DNA from: an uncultured Flavobacteriaceae bacterium
GTDB taxonomy: Bacteria > Bacteroidota > Bacteroidia > Flavobacteriales > Flavobacteriaceae
DNA: 7,460 nt
NCBI GenBank assembly: GCA_913044085.1
Contig: CAJWNW010000078.1
Coordinates: 1-7,460 of the forward strand
Direction: 5' to 3'
The notes under the pieces are model-generated. The model was not told where the DNA came from, made no database searches, and worked only from the letters and a program-made list of their open reading frames with translations. The translations under genes and the position numbers were made by a program. Shown here one piece after another: positions 1 to 6,327 of the stretch. Position 1 is the stretch's first letter. Every line of letters begins with the position of its first letter.

Positions 1-126
1 CACATATTTCAAAGTACGATCAATCATTAAGTGTAAGGTCTTGGTATTTGGTTGCTTTTGCCAACCATGAAAGCGGTATCCTAAAAATTGAAATTTAATA
101 AGATAATAATAACGCTTTTGAAACAT
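1..126 (-). CDS. TruA-like tRNA pseudouridine synthase, N-terminal fragment
   Basis: Only the first 42 codons are in the window; the frame is open to the left edge, so the gene is cut by the window and not shown to be broken. The start is the ATG at 126-124, 26 nt after the prohibitin stop codon. The peptide begins MFQKRYYYLIKF and contains GYRFHGWQKQPN at about residues 16-27, then KTLHLMIDRTLKYV. This matches the beginning of TruA, where a beta strand leads into a G-x-x-[YF]-x-GWQ-x-Q motif and then a helix (E. coli GSKYYGWQRQ...SVQEKLEKAL). TruA makes pseudouridine at positions 38-40 of the tRNA anticodon arm. The catalytic Asp (in the GRTDAGVHA motif, near residue 60 in the family) lies outside the window, so activity cannot be judged. 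The usual glutamine of the SVQ segment appears as His (TLH), which suggests a divergent paralogue. The opposite strand is also open here, but the TruA match decides the strand. Confidence 0.78.
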   Translation of the reverse strand, partial: MFQKRYYYLIKFQFLGYRFHGWQKQPNTKTLHLMIDRTLKYV

Positions 127-151
127 GGTTTAAAACACCAAGGATACCATG
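124..151. repeat. Short inverted repeat over the TruA-like start codon
   Basis: CATGGT at 124-129 and ACCATG at 146-151 form a perfect 6-bp inverted repeat with a 16-nt spacer. The start codon of the TruA-like gene (126-124) lies inside one arm, and the repeat ends 1 nt from the prohibitin stop codon. In mRNA it could form a weak hairpin that hides the start codon, or a weak end of transcription. It has no following T run, so it is not a typical terminator. A 6-bp match with a loop this large may be chance. Confidence 0.25.
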
Positions 152-152
152 A

Positions 153-965
153 TTATTGATTGCCTAAGATGATGGGCATACCTGAATCACCAGAACCAAT
201 TACAATCACCTTGCTGTTGGGCGATTCGGCCAGTTTAACAGTAGCTTCAATCCCCTTGTCTTGAAGAATTTTTTCATTTAAGGAGGCACTTAAAATGCGG
301 TTTGCATCTGCCTTTCCTTGGGCTTCAATACGTTGCTTTTGAGCTTCTTTATCGGCAGTGACCAATCTAAATTCGTATTCTAAAGATTGTTGCTCTTGCT
401 TTAACTTTCCTTCAATTGCATTTTTAATGGTTTCTGGAAGTTTAACATCTTCAACTAGCACGCGTTTGACATTTAAATACTGACCTTTCATAAGGTTCAC
501 CACTTCATCCAATATTTCTTGTTCAATCACATCCCGCTTACTAGAATACAACTGCTCAGGCGTGTAACGTCCAACCACACTTCGCGCTGCAGCGTTCACC
601 GCAGGGTTTAAGAGTTCTAACACGTAATCTTGTCCTTTAGTTTTAATAAGTTTACCAAGATTTTCATATTCTGGTTCGTACCAAATGGTACCATTGACAC
701 GTACTTCAAGCCCATTTACAGATAGTACATTCATTTCATCTGATATGGATTGTTGGCGTACTTTAAAAATTAACATAGAGTTCCAAGGTGCCACAATATG
801 AAAGCCTTCACCATAAGTTTTCTCAGTATTGATACCATCTCCAAAACGCTCGAACAATACACCGCCTTCACCTGGACCAATGGTAACAGCTGCCTTTGAA
901 ATAATTATTATGGCCAAGCTAATGGCAAATATAATAGGAAGACCGATTTTAGGAAAATTTTGCAT
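153..965 (-). CDS. Prohibitin-family (SPFH/band 7) membrane protein
   Basis: The protein has 270 residues, close to the usual size of prohibitins. A hydrophobic N-terminal segment at about residues 8-24 would anchor it in the inner membrane. The band 7 domain follows from about residue 28 (VTIGPGEGGVLFERFG) to about 180, including NPAVNAAARSVVGRYTPEQLY near 120-140. A charged, Gln/Glu-rich helix at about 181-225 (KNAIEGKLKQEQQSLEYEF, then KEAQKQRIEAQGKADANRIL) is the prohibitin coiled coil. The tail ends with MPIILGNQ. Prohibitins form large ring assemblies in membranes and in bacteria are tied to membrane organisation or protease control; the specific partner here is unknown. The start ATG at 965-963 lies 18 nt after the stop of the VWA gene, with no clear Shine-Dalgarno, so the two are probably co-transcribed. 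Family assignment is secure; the cellular role is inferred only. Confidence 0.93.
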   Translation of the reverse strand: MQNFPKIGLPIIFAISLAIIIISKAAVTIGPGEGGVLFERFGDGINTEKTYGEGFHIVAPWNSMLIFKVRQQSISDEMNVLSVNGLEVRVNGTIWYEPEYENLGKLIKTKGQDYVLELLNPAVNAAARSVVGRYTPEQLYSSKRDVIEQEILDEVVNLMKGQYLNVKRVLVEDVKLPETIKNAIEGKLKQEQQSLEYEFRLVTADKEAQKQRIEAQGKADANRILSASLNEKILQDKGIEATVKLAESPNSKVIVIGSGDSGMPIILGNQ

Positions 966-983
966 TTTAAATAGATTTAGTTA

Positions 984-3014
984 TTAAATTAATCCGAAAT
1001 ATTTTCTAATGAACCACTCAGAGGCTAAACTTAAGAGTAACACCAATAAGAGCAATTTAAGTTGAATCAAAGGTACAGATTTTTTCTCTACTTTTTGAAT
1101 ACTTTTAAACTGTTCATCACGCAATAGCTCAGAAATTAAATTATCGACATTATCTTCATAAAAAAGCTGTCCTTTTGTTTGAAGTGCTAATTGTTGAAGT
1201 TGCGTTAGGTTAGGATTTAAAAACTGTGCTTCAATGTTAAAAGGTAATATTTCAAAGCGCCCAGCTTTAGAGAACTGCTTATTCTTTAAACGTACTTTAT
1301 AGGAGTAAGATCCTGGTTGAAGACTCTCTAAATTTGTAACATATGACCTGTTTTCAAGTAACATAGGAAATATAAGAGGTGTCTTTAAAGTTTTGGATTT
1401 AATTTCAATCTCAATATCAACATTAGAATTAAATTCAAAATTTTCACCAAAAAACTGGGCGTATATAGCAATGCGTTCTGTTCCGTCAAAAATTGATGTA
1501 TGGAATACTTTTAAACGATTTGTTGATTTTTGAGTACTTAAATATTGAAAAATAGATTTAAAATAGTTATCAACTTTTTTAAAACTTTGGTGCTGTCGGT
1601 AACAATACATACGCCATTTCCATATGTCTTCAGCCAATAAAACAACATGACGACTGCCCGAGACAGAATAAGAAAATAACATAGGTTGTTGGGTGCTTAT
1701 ATCATTAACCTTCTTATAAATCAAAACATCGTGTTGTCCTATTAAGGTAGTATTACCAAAAACTGAAGCCAGAGGAGGGTAATTTTCAAAATTAAAAGGC
1801 TCCAATATAAAGTCATCAAAACTAGGATTTGAAGTCCCACGGTAAACTTCATTTTCCATCGTAGCTTCCTGATTAAAGTTGCTCTGGACATCATTTAAAA
1901 AGTTCCAATCTGTAAAAGTACCCCCGACAGTAAAAGTGTTCATATTGTACTTTTCAATGGCTTTGTATACAAATTTAAAACGGTTGCTGGGTTGGTATAA
2001 AACCGCAACACTGTAAGCACTTGCATTTTTTAAAAATTCTTTAGGACTGAGTTGTTCAATTTCATAGTTTTTTTGGGTTTTAAGCATTGCTTTAAAGGCG
2101 CCTAAATCGGGATGTGAACTATCCGAAATTAAAGCAATTTTAATTTGTTGATCAATCACTTCTATACCAAATTCTACACTATTATTGGTAGTTAATTTTT
2201 CACCTTTTACTGCTGACAATACAGCACGGAAGCGCTGTAAACCAATTCTTTTGGCTTTTAGATATGCGATTGTAGACATCGAATTGGAGTCCGACGATAA
2301 TTGTAGGAGTTCATTAAACAACAATGTAGTACCCGAATAAATTTTTAAATCGGATTGAATGCTTCGGTTGCCATTGTAATTTACAAAAATTTCAACTGGG
2401 AACGTATTTCCTAAAAAAGTGTGCTTGTTGACATTTAATTGCTGAATTTTCAAATCGGTGTAAGGTATGGTGTCTCCCACCACAACTGGAAATACAGCTT
2501 TTAAAGTAGGTTCTGATTGGTATAAATAAGAATTACCAATGGTTTGATTACCATCAGAAAGCAAAACCACAGTCGCTTGATCGTCTTTGTCAATAGCATT
2601 GATGGTTTCTAAACTTTTACCAATATTAGTTTGCATACCATTATAGTTGAGAGAATCCAACAAGGACAAATCTTTATCAAATGTATAAGCTTGAATTTCA
2701 AATTTTTTATTTAAATGCTCGTTTTCTAATATTTTTTTCAAAATTGAATCTAACATCTCAGTTCTATTAAGAAATTTAATCGACTGGGTGTTGTCTACTA
2801 AAATAGATAATTTGGGCTTGATAATTTGGGAGGTGTTGAGGTCTATTTTGGGATTGAAAATTAACAATAATAAAGTTCCTATTGATAGAGTTCGAAATAT
2901 GGTGAGTACCCATAAATGAACTGCAGATTTACGCCAGGGTTTATATTGAAAAAGCGCTACAAGTAGCGCTATAATTGCAGTGAATGTGATGTAAAACAAC
3001 AAAGACTTTATCAT
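984..3014 (-). CDS. Membrane-anchored VWA-domain protein with GATase-like region
   Basis: I do not recognise a named gene for this 676-residue protein. Two hydrophobic helices at about residues 4-22 and 37-54 open it, and one at about 647-665 closes it, followed by EWFIRKYFG, a tail typical of Bacteroidetes VWA membrane proteins. A von Willebrand A fold begins near residue 68 (KLSILVDNTQS). The metal-binding site reads D74-N-T-Q-S78, with Thr for the first Ser of DxSxS; the other expected positions are T129 (QTNIGKSLE) and D154 (LLSDGNQT). Residues about 185-285 look like a beta-rich domain. Residues about 291-475 (from IKIALISDSSHPDLGAFK to AEDIWKWRMYCYR) resemble the glutamine amidotransferase-like domain found in large VWA membrane proteins, without a convincing catalytic Cys. 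A second beta-rich stretch covers about 500-600. The bulk of the protein probably lies in the periplasm. It sits 20 nt after fabG and 18 nt before the prohibitin gene. It ends with two tandem in-frame TAA codons. Its biochemical role is unknown. Confidence 0.85.
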   Translation of the reverse strand: MIKSLLFYITFTAIIALLVALFQYKPWRKSAVHLWVLTIFRTLSIGTLLLLIFNPKIDLNTSQIIKPKLSILVDNTQSIKFLNRTEMLDSILKKILENEHLNKKFEIQAYTFDKDLSLLDSLNYNGMQTNIGKSLETINAIDKDDQATVVLLSDGNQTIGNSYLYQSEPTLKAVFPVVVGDTIPYTDLKIQQLNVNKHTFLGNTFPVEIFVNYNGNRSIQSDLKIYSGTTLLFNELLQLSSDSNSMSTIAYLKAKRIGLQRFRAVLSAVKGEKLTTNNSVEFGIEVIDQQIKIALISDSSHPDLGAFKAMLKTQKNYEIEQLSPKEFLKNASAYSVAVLYQPSNRFKFVYKAIEKYNMNTFTVGGTFTDWNFLNDVQSNFNQEATMENEVYRGTSNPSFDDFILEPFNFENYPPLASVFGNTTLIGQHDVLIYKKVNDISTQQPMLFSYSVSGSRHVVLLAEDIWKWRMYCYRQHQSFKKVDNYFKSIFQYLSTQKSTNRLKVFHTSIFDGTERIAIYAQFFGENFEFNSNVDIEIEIKSKTLKTPLIFPMLLENRSYVTNLESLQPGSYSYKVRLKNKQFSKAGRFEILPFNIEAQFLNPNLTQLQQLALQTKGQLFYEDNVDNLISELLRDEQFKSIQKVEKKSVPLIQLKLLLLVLLLSLASEWFIRKYFGLI

Positions 3015-3034
3015 AATAAATCATCAAAAAAAAA

Positions 3035-3781
3035 TTAAGTAAGCATACCCCCATCTACATTCAGGGTTTGTCCAGTAACGTAAGCTGAAAGATCACTGGC
3101 TAAAAAGACACAGGCATTTGCTATATCTTCAGCTTTCCCACCACGTCTTAATGGAATTCCAGCACGCCATTGATTAACTACTTCAGGATCTAGTTTGGCA
3201 GTCATTTCAGTTTCAATAAAACCTGGTGCAATGACATTGCTGCGAATGTTACGTGATCCCAGTTCTAAAGCGACAGACTTGGAAAACCCAATAATTCCTG
3301 CCTTAGATGCGGCATAATTGGTTTGTCCTGCATTGCCTTTTACTCCGACTACTGAACTCATGTTAATAATAGAACCTTTGCGTTGCTTTAGCATGGTTTT
3401 TTGGACCGCTTTGGTCATATTAAATACAGACTTTAGGTTAACTTCAATAACTTTGTCAAAATCTTCCTCACCCATGCGCATCAATAAATTGTCTTTGGTA
3501 ATCCCCGCATTATTTACTAAAATATCGATTTGACCAAAGTCTTCAAGGACCTTGGCGGCTAGTTTTTGTGCAGCGACAAAGTTTGCAGCATTGCTTTGGT
3601 AAGCCTTTACTTTTGTTCCGTAAGCATGAAGCGATTTTTGAAGGGTTTCAGCAGCTTCTGAGGACGAGCTATAGGTAAATGCAACGTCGGCACCTTGTTG
3701 CGCAAAAACGGTGGCGATACCACTGCCTATGCCTCTGCTAGCACCTGTAATAATAGCGGTTTTTCCTTTAAGTAAATCCAT
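3035..3781 (-). CDS. fabG: 3-oxoacyl-ACP reductase FabG
   Basis: This 248-residue short-chain dehydrogenase has the usual FabG length and would reduce 3-oxoacyl-ACP to 3-hydroxyacyl-ACP with NADPH in each round of type II fatty acid elongation in the cytoplasm. The nucleotide-binding motif TGASRGIG is at residues 12-19 and NNAG at 90-93. The catalytic tetrad is visible as N115, S143 (in SSVVG), Y156 and K160 (NYAASKAG). The C-terminal NVDGGM motif near 241-246 is typical of FabG. The 3-hydroxyacyl-ACP products feed both FabZ and LpxA, whose genes lie further upstream in the window. The start ATG at 3781-3779 lies about 27 nt downstream of a well-placed Bacteroidetes -7 element, so fabG probably heads its own unit with the VWA, prohibitin and TruA-like genes after it. 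Other SDR oxidoreductases are possible, but the sequence fits FabG very well. Confidence 0.93.
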   Translation of the reverse strand: MDLLKGKTAIITGASRGIGSGIATVFAQQGADVAFTYSSSSEAAETLQKSLHAYGTKVKAYQSNAANFVAAQKLAAKVLEDFGQIDILVNNAGITKDNLLMRMGEEDFDKVIEVNLKSVFNMTKAVQKTMLKQRKGSIINMSSVVGVKGNAGQTNYAASKAGIIGFSKSVALELGSRNIRSNVIAPGFIETEMTAKLDPEVVNQWRAGIPLRRGGKAEDIANACVFLASDLSAYVTGQTLNVDGGMLT

Positions 3782-3804
3782 TTGACGTGTGTTGATTTAT
3801 AATA

Positions 3805-3822
3805 ATTTCAAATATATGAAAT
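3805..3822. repeat. Perfect inverted repeat over the fabG -7 element
   Basis: ATTTCA at 3805-3810 and TGAAAT at 3817-3822 form a perfect 6-bp inverted repeat with a 6-nt spacer that overlaps the -7 element of the fabG promoter. Its size and position would suit an operator for a dimeric repressor. The region is very AT-rich, so chance is a real alternative, and I cannot name a regulator. Confidence 0.3.
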
Positions 3823-3838
3823 CCCAAGTTATATGCAA
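3809..3838 (-). promoter_or_regulatory. Candidate Bacteroidetes promoter for fabG
   Basis: Read on the minus strand, TATATTTG (3816-3809) matches the Bacteroidetes -7 consensus TAnnTTTG exactly. A TTG (3838-3836), the core of the -33 element, lies 19 nt upstream of it, within the usual spacing. The predicted start of transcription would fall about 20 nt before the fabG ATG. The site lies in the 99-nt gap between sucD and fabG, the longest gap in the window. Confidence 0.6.
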
Positions 3839-3880
3839 TCGGTTATGTGAATGTTACAATTGGTCTAATGAATTAAAAGT

Positions 3881-4753
3881 TTATCCTAAAACTTCAGCAA
3901 CTTTTTTTCCAATTTCTGCAGGGGAATCTACCACATGTATACCACAAGCGCGCATGATACGTTTTTTGGCTTGGGCGGTATCGTCGCTGCCACCAACAAT
4001 GGCTCCAGCATGGCCCATGGTACGTCCAGCAGGTGCAGTTTCTCCAGCAATAAAGCCAACCACAGGTTTACTGCTGCCACTTTCTTTATACCACTGGGCT
4101 GCATCACCCTCAAGCTGACCTCCGATTTCACCAATCACAACCACACAGTCGGTTTCAGGATCGTTGATAAGCAGTTCCAAGGCCTCCTTTGTCGTGGTGC
4201 CAATAATGGGGTCACCTCCAATACCAATGGCTGTAGAAACACCTAAACCTTGCTTTACAACCTGATCTGCGGCTTCATAAGTTAAGGTTCCAGATTTAGA
4301 AACCACACCTACACAACCCTTTTTAAAAACAAAACCAGGCATAATACCTACTTTAGCCTCATCAGGAGTAATCACGCCAGGACAATTTGGGCCAACTAAG
4401 CGACAGTTTTTATCTTTAATGTAATTTTTAGCCTTAATCATATCGGCGACAGGAATACCCTCTGTAATTGTAATAATAACATCAATCGCTGCATCGGATG
4501 CTTCCATGATTGCGTCGGCTGCAAACGCTGGTGGAACAAAAATAATCGTTGTATTGGCCCCAACAACTTCAACAGCGTCTTTAACGGTATTAAAAACAGG
4601 CTTTCCCAAATGAGTTTGTCCACCTTTACCAGGAGTAACACCCCCAACGACATTAGTTCCATAAGCAATCATTTGTTCAGCGTGAAACGTTCCCTCACTT
4701 CCTGTAAATCCTTGAACAATTATTTTGGAATCTTTGTTTACTAATACACTCAT
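3881..4753 (-). CDS. sucD: Succinyl-CoA synthetase (ADP/GDP-forming) alpha subunit
   Basis: This 290-residue protein matches the alpha subunit of succinate-CoA ligase, the citric acid cycle enzyme that couples succinyl-CoA cleavage to phosphorylation of ADP or GDP. The CoA-binding N-terminal domain has GFTGSEGTFH at residues 15-24 and GPNCPG at 121-126. The ligase domain carries the histidine that is phosphorylated during catalysis, H248, in the motif MGHAGAI. Its length is that of the E. coli protein (about 289). The beta subunit gene sucC, adjacent in E. coli, is not on either side, so the partner must be encoded elsewhere. Gaps of 62 nt before and 99 nt after, each with a promoter-like site, suggest sucD is transcribed on its own or as an optional extension of the lpx unit. 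I see no strong hairpin terminator after its stop codon. Confidence 0.97.
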   Translation of the reverse strand: MSVLVNKDSKIIVQGFTGSEGTFHAEQMIAYGTNVVGGVTPGKGGQTHLGKPVFNTVKDAVEVVGANTTIIFVPPAFAADAIMEASDAAIDVIITITEGIPVADMIKAKNYIKDKNCRLVGPNCPGVITPDEAKVGIMPGFVFKKGCVGVVSKSGTLTYEAADQVVKQGLGVSTAIGIGGDPIIGTTTKEALELLINDPETDCVVVIGEIGGQLEGDAAQWYKESGSSKPVVGFIAGETAPAGRTMGHAGAIVGGSDDTAQAKKRIMRACGIHVVDSPAEIGKKVAEVLG

Positions 4754-4776
4754 TAAAGTCTATTTTTTGATTGATG

Positions 4777-4784
4777 CAAATGTA
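4777..4784 (-). promoter_or_regulatory. Candidate -7 element of a sucD promoter
   Basis: On the minus strand, TACATTTG (4784-4777) matches the Bacteroidetes -7 consensus TAnnTTTG exactly and lies 23 nt before the sucD start codon, in the 62-nt gap after the LpxD-like gene. No clear TTG is found at the ideal -33 spacing (the stretch there is A/T only), so the call rests on the -7 match and its position. Confidence 0.45.
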
Positions 4785-4815
4785 ATTTTTTGAAGTTGAT
4801 TTTTAAAAGTAAATG

Positions 4816-5751
4816 TTATTTTTCTTTTATTTTTTGTATTAAGTCTTCTAATTGTCTTAGGTTGGCCAATTCTCTTAGCTTTGTGCGCGATTCCTGTATG
4901 GGAGTTCCAAAGTAAGTTTTACCACCAGCTACCGACTTTGTCACCCCAGTTTGCCCTAAAATAACTGCTTTACGTCCTATGGTAATACCACTGTTGGTTC
5001 CAACTTGACCCCAAAGCGTCACTTCATCTTCAATAACGCAACAACCAGCAATCCCAGTCTGAGATGCAATTAAGCACTTTTTACCAATTAATGTATCATG
5101 ACCAACTTGAATTTGATTGTCTAACTTGGAGCCAGCACCAATGGTGGTGTCACCTGAAACCCCTCTATCAATAGTACATCCAGTACCAATATGAACATCA
5201 TTTTCAATGCATACTCGACCACAAGAAATTAAGGAATCATATCCCTCAGGTCGTTTTTTGTAGTAAAATGCATCTCCACCAATTACAGTTCCTGAACCTA
5301 TCACAACATTATCGCCAATATAGGTGTCTGATACAATAGTCACATTGGCGTGTATGAGACAATTGCTTCCAATTTGAACATTTGGACCAATAAAAATACC
5401 TGGCTGTAATTGCGTCCCCTCGCCTATTTTAGCTTTCGGATCAATATTTAGAGATGCGCCAATGAAAGGTTTAAAATGTTTAGTTAACTTATTGAAATCA
5501 CGAAATGGGTCATCCGAAATGAGAAGTGATTTTCCATGTGGGCAGTCAACTTTTTTATTTATTATAATAACCGTTGCAGCCGAGTTTAGCGCTTTTTCGT
5601 AATATTTAGTATTGTCCACAAAAACAATATCACCAACTGTAACCACATGAATCTCATTCATTCCCAATACAGGAAAATCCGCGTTTCCAACAAAACCACA
5701 ATTTAGAATTGCTGCAATTTTTTCAAGAGTCTGAGGAATTTGAAATTTCAT
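4816..5751 (-). CDS. LpxD-like UDP-3-O-acylglucosamine N-acyltransferase (paralogue)
   Basis: This 311-residue protein has the LpxD layout: an N-terminal uridine-binding domain (about 1-100), a left-handed beta helix of hexapeptide repeats (about 102-275) and a C-terminal helix (about 285-311). LpxD adds a 3-hydroxyacyl chain from acyl-ACP to the amine of UDP-3-O-acyl-GlcN, the third step of lipid A synthesis. F44 and Y50 line up with the E. coli uracil-stacking F43 and Y49, and H218 in NQIQVGHD lines up with catalytic H239. CTIDRG at 192-197 is also conserved. It is shorter than E. coli LpxD (341), and the segment GGDAFYYKKRPEGY (158-171) differs from the usual GADGFGY. Flavobacteria generally carry the main lpxD upstream of lpxC/fabZ, outside this window, so this is probably a second copy; that rests on family knowledge. 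It starts 5 nt after efp, so the two are translationally close. Its acceptor may differ from that of true LpxD. Confidence 0.85.
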   Translation of the reverse strand: MKFQIPQTLEKIAAILNCGFVGNADFPVLGMNEIHVVTVGDIVFVDNTKYYEKALNSAATVIIINKKVDCPHGKSLLISDDPFRDFNKLTKHFKPFIGASLNIDPKAKIGEGTQLQPGIFIGPNVQIGSNCLIHANVTIVSDTYIGDNVVIGSGTVIGGDAFYYKKRPEGYDSLISCGRVCIENDVHIGTGCTIDRGVSGDTTIGAGSKLDNQIQVGHDTLIGKKCLIASQTGIAGCCVIEDEVTLWGQVGTNSGITIGRKAVILGQTGVTKSVAGGKTYFGTPIQESRTKLRELANLRQLEDLIQKIKEK

Positions 5752-5756
5752 GGCAT

Positions 5757-6323
5757 TTAGTCTTTGACTCTTTCTTTGTAGGTTCCTTTGGCTGTATCTA
5801 TCTTTATTTTATCGCCTTCGTTGATAAACAATGGCACCATGATAGAGGCGCCTGTTTCAACAGTCGCAGGCTTTGTGGCATTGGTTGCAGTATTGCCTTT
5901 GACACCTGGTTCAGTTGATGTAACTTCCAAAATAACACTGACTGGCATGTCTACAGAAAGTGGCATATCGTCTTCAGAGTTAATGATAACAGTTACAAGC
6001 TCACCTTCTTTTAGTAAACCAGGACTGTCAATTGCCGCTTTGCTAATTGTAATTTGGTTATAATCTTCAACATTCATAAAATGGAATTGATCACCTTCAG
6101 GATAGAGATATTGGAATTTATGGGTCTCTACGCGAACATCGTCAATTTTATGTCCTGCAGAAAAGGTGTTGTCAATAACTTTCCCTGTAGTAACACTTTT
6201 TAACTTAGTACGAACAAAAGCTGGACCTTTTCCAGGTTTTACGTGTAAAAATTCTATAACTTTAAATATATCATGGTTATAGCGGATGCATAAACCATTT
6301 CGAATGTCAGATGTATTTGCCAT
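5757..6323 (-). CDS. efp: Translation elongation factor P
   Basis: EF-P binds ribosomes stalled at runs of proline between the P and E sites and restores peptide bond formation. The 188-residue length is that of bacterial EF-P. Three beta domains can be placed at about 1-64 (KOW-like), 65-127 and 128-188. The tip loop of domain I reads KPGKGPAF, so the residue that reaches the peptidyl transferase centre is K32, as in the lysine-type EF-Ps (K34 in E. coli). Whether it is modified cannot be seen; no EpmA or EpmB gene is in the window. The end of the protein (KIKIDTAKGTYKERVKD) is typical. The ATG at 6323-6321 is 4 nt after the lpxA stop codon and the stop is 5 nt before the LpxD-like start, so efp lies inside the lipid A unit. 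Confidence 0.97.
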   Translation of the reverse strand: MANTSDIRNGLCIRYNHDIFKVIEFLHVKPGKGPAFVRTKLKSVTTGKVIDNTFSAGHKIDDVRVETHKFQYLYPEGDQFHFMNVEDYNQITISKAAIDSPGLLKEGELVTVIINSEDDMPLSVDMPVSVILEVTSTEPGVKGNTATNATKPATVETGASIMVPLFINEGDKIKIDTAKGTYKERVKD

Positions 6324-6327
6324 AATT

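Noticed and set aside
3..98. Open frame on the plus strand reaching a TAA at 96-98, which could be the end of a convergent gene
   Set aside because: The minus strand of the same bases encodes a recognisable TruA-type N-terminus with GWQKQ and a proper ATG; the plus-strand peptide matches nothing I know.
3026..3034. Run of nine A on the plus strand (T9 on the transcribed sense) just after the fabG stop codon, as a possible terminator
   Set aside because: No GC-rich stem precedes it, and only 20 nt separate fabG from the next gene, so it is more likely a spacer in an operon.
3928..4134. Alternative minus-strand frame inside sucD, and a similar one at 4438-4668
   Set aside because: Both are out-of-frame shadows of sucD with low-complexity Leu/Val-rich peptides.
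3789..4246. Plus-strand open frames overlapping the sucD 3' half and the gap before fabG
   Set aside because: They are antisense to a strongly conserved sucD, and their peptides have no recognisable features.
5709..6063. Plus-strand open frames opposite efp and the LpxD-like gene, one with hydrophobic stretches
   Set aside because: They lie opposite highly conserved coding sequence; the hydrophobic character follows from the antisense of the beta-rich proteins.
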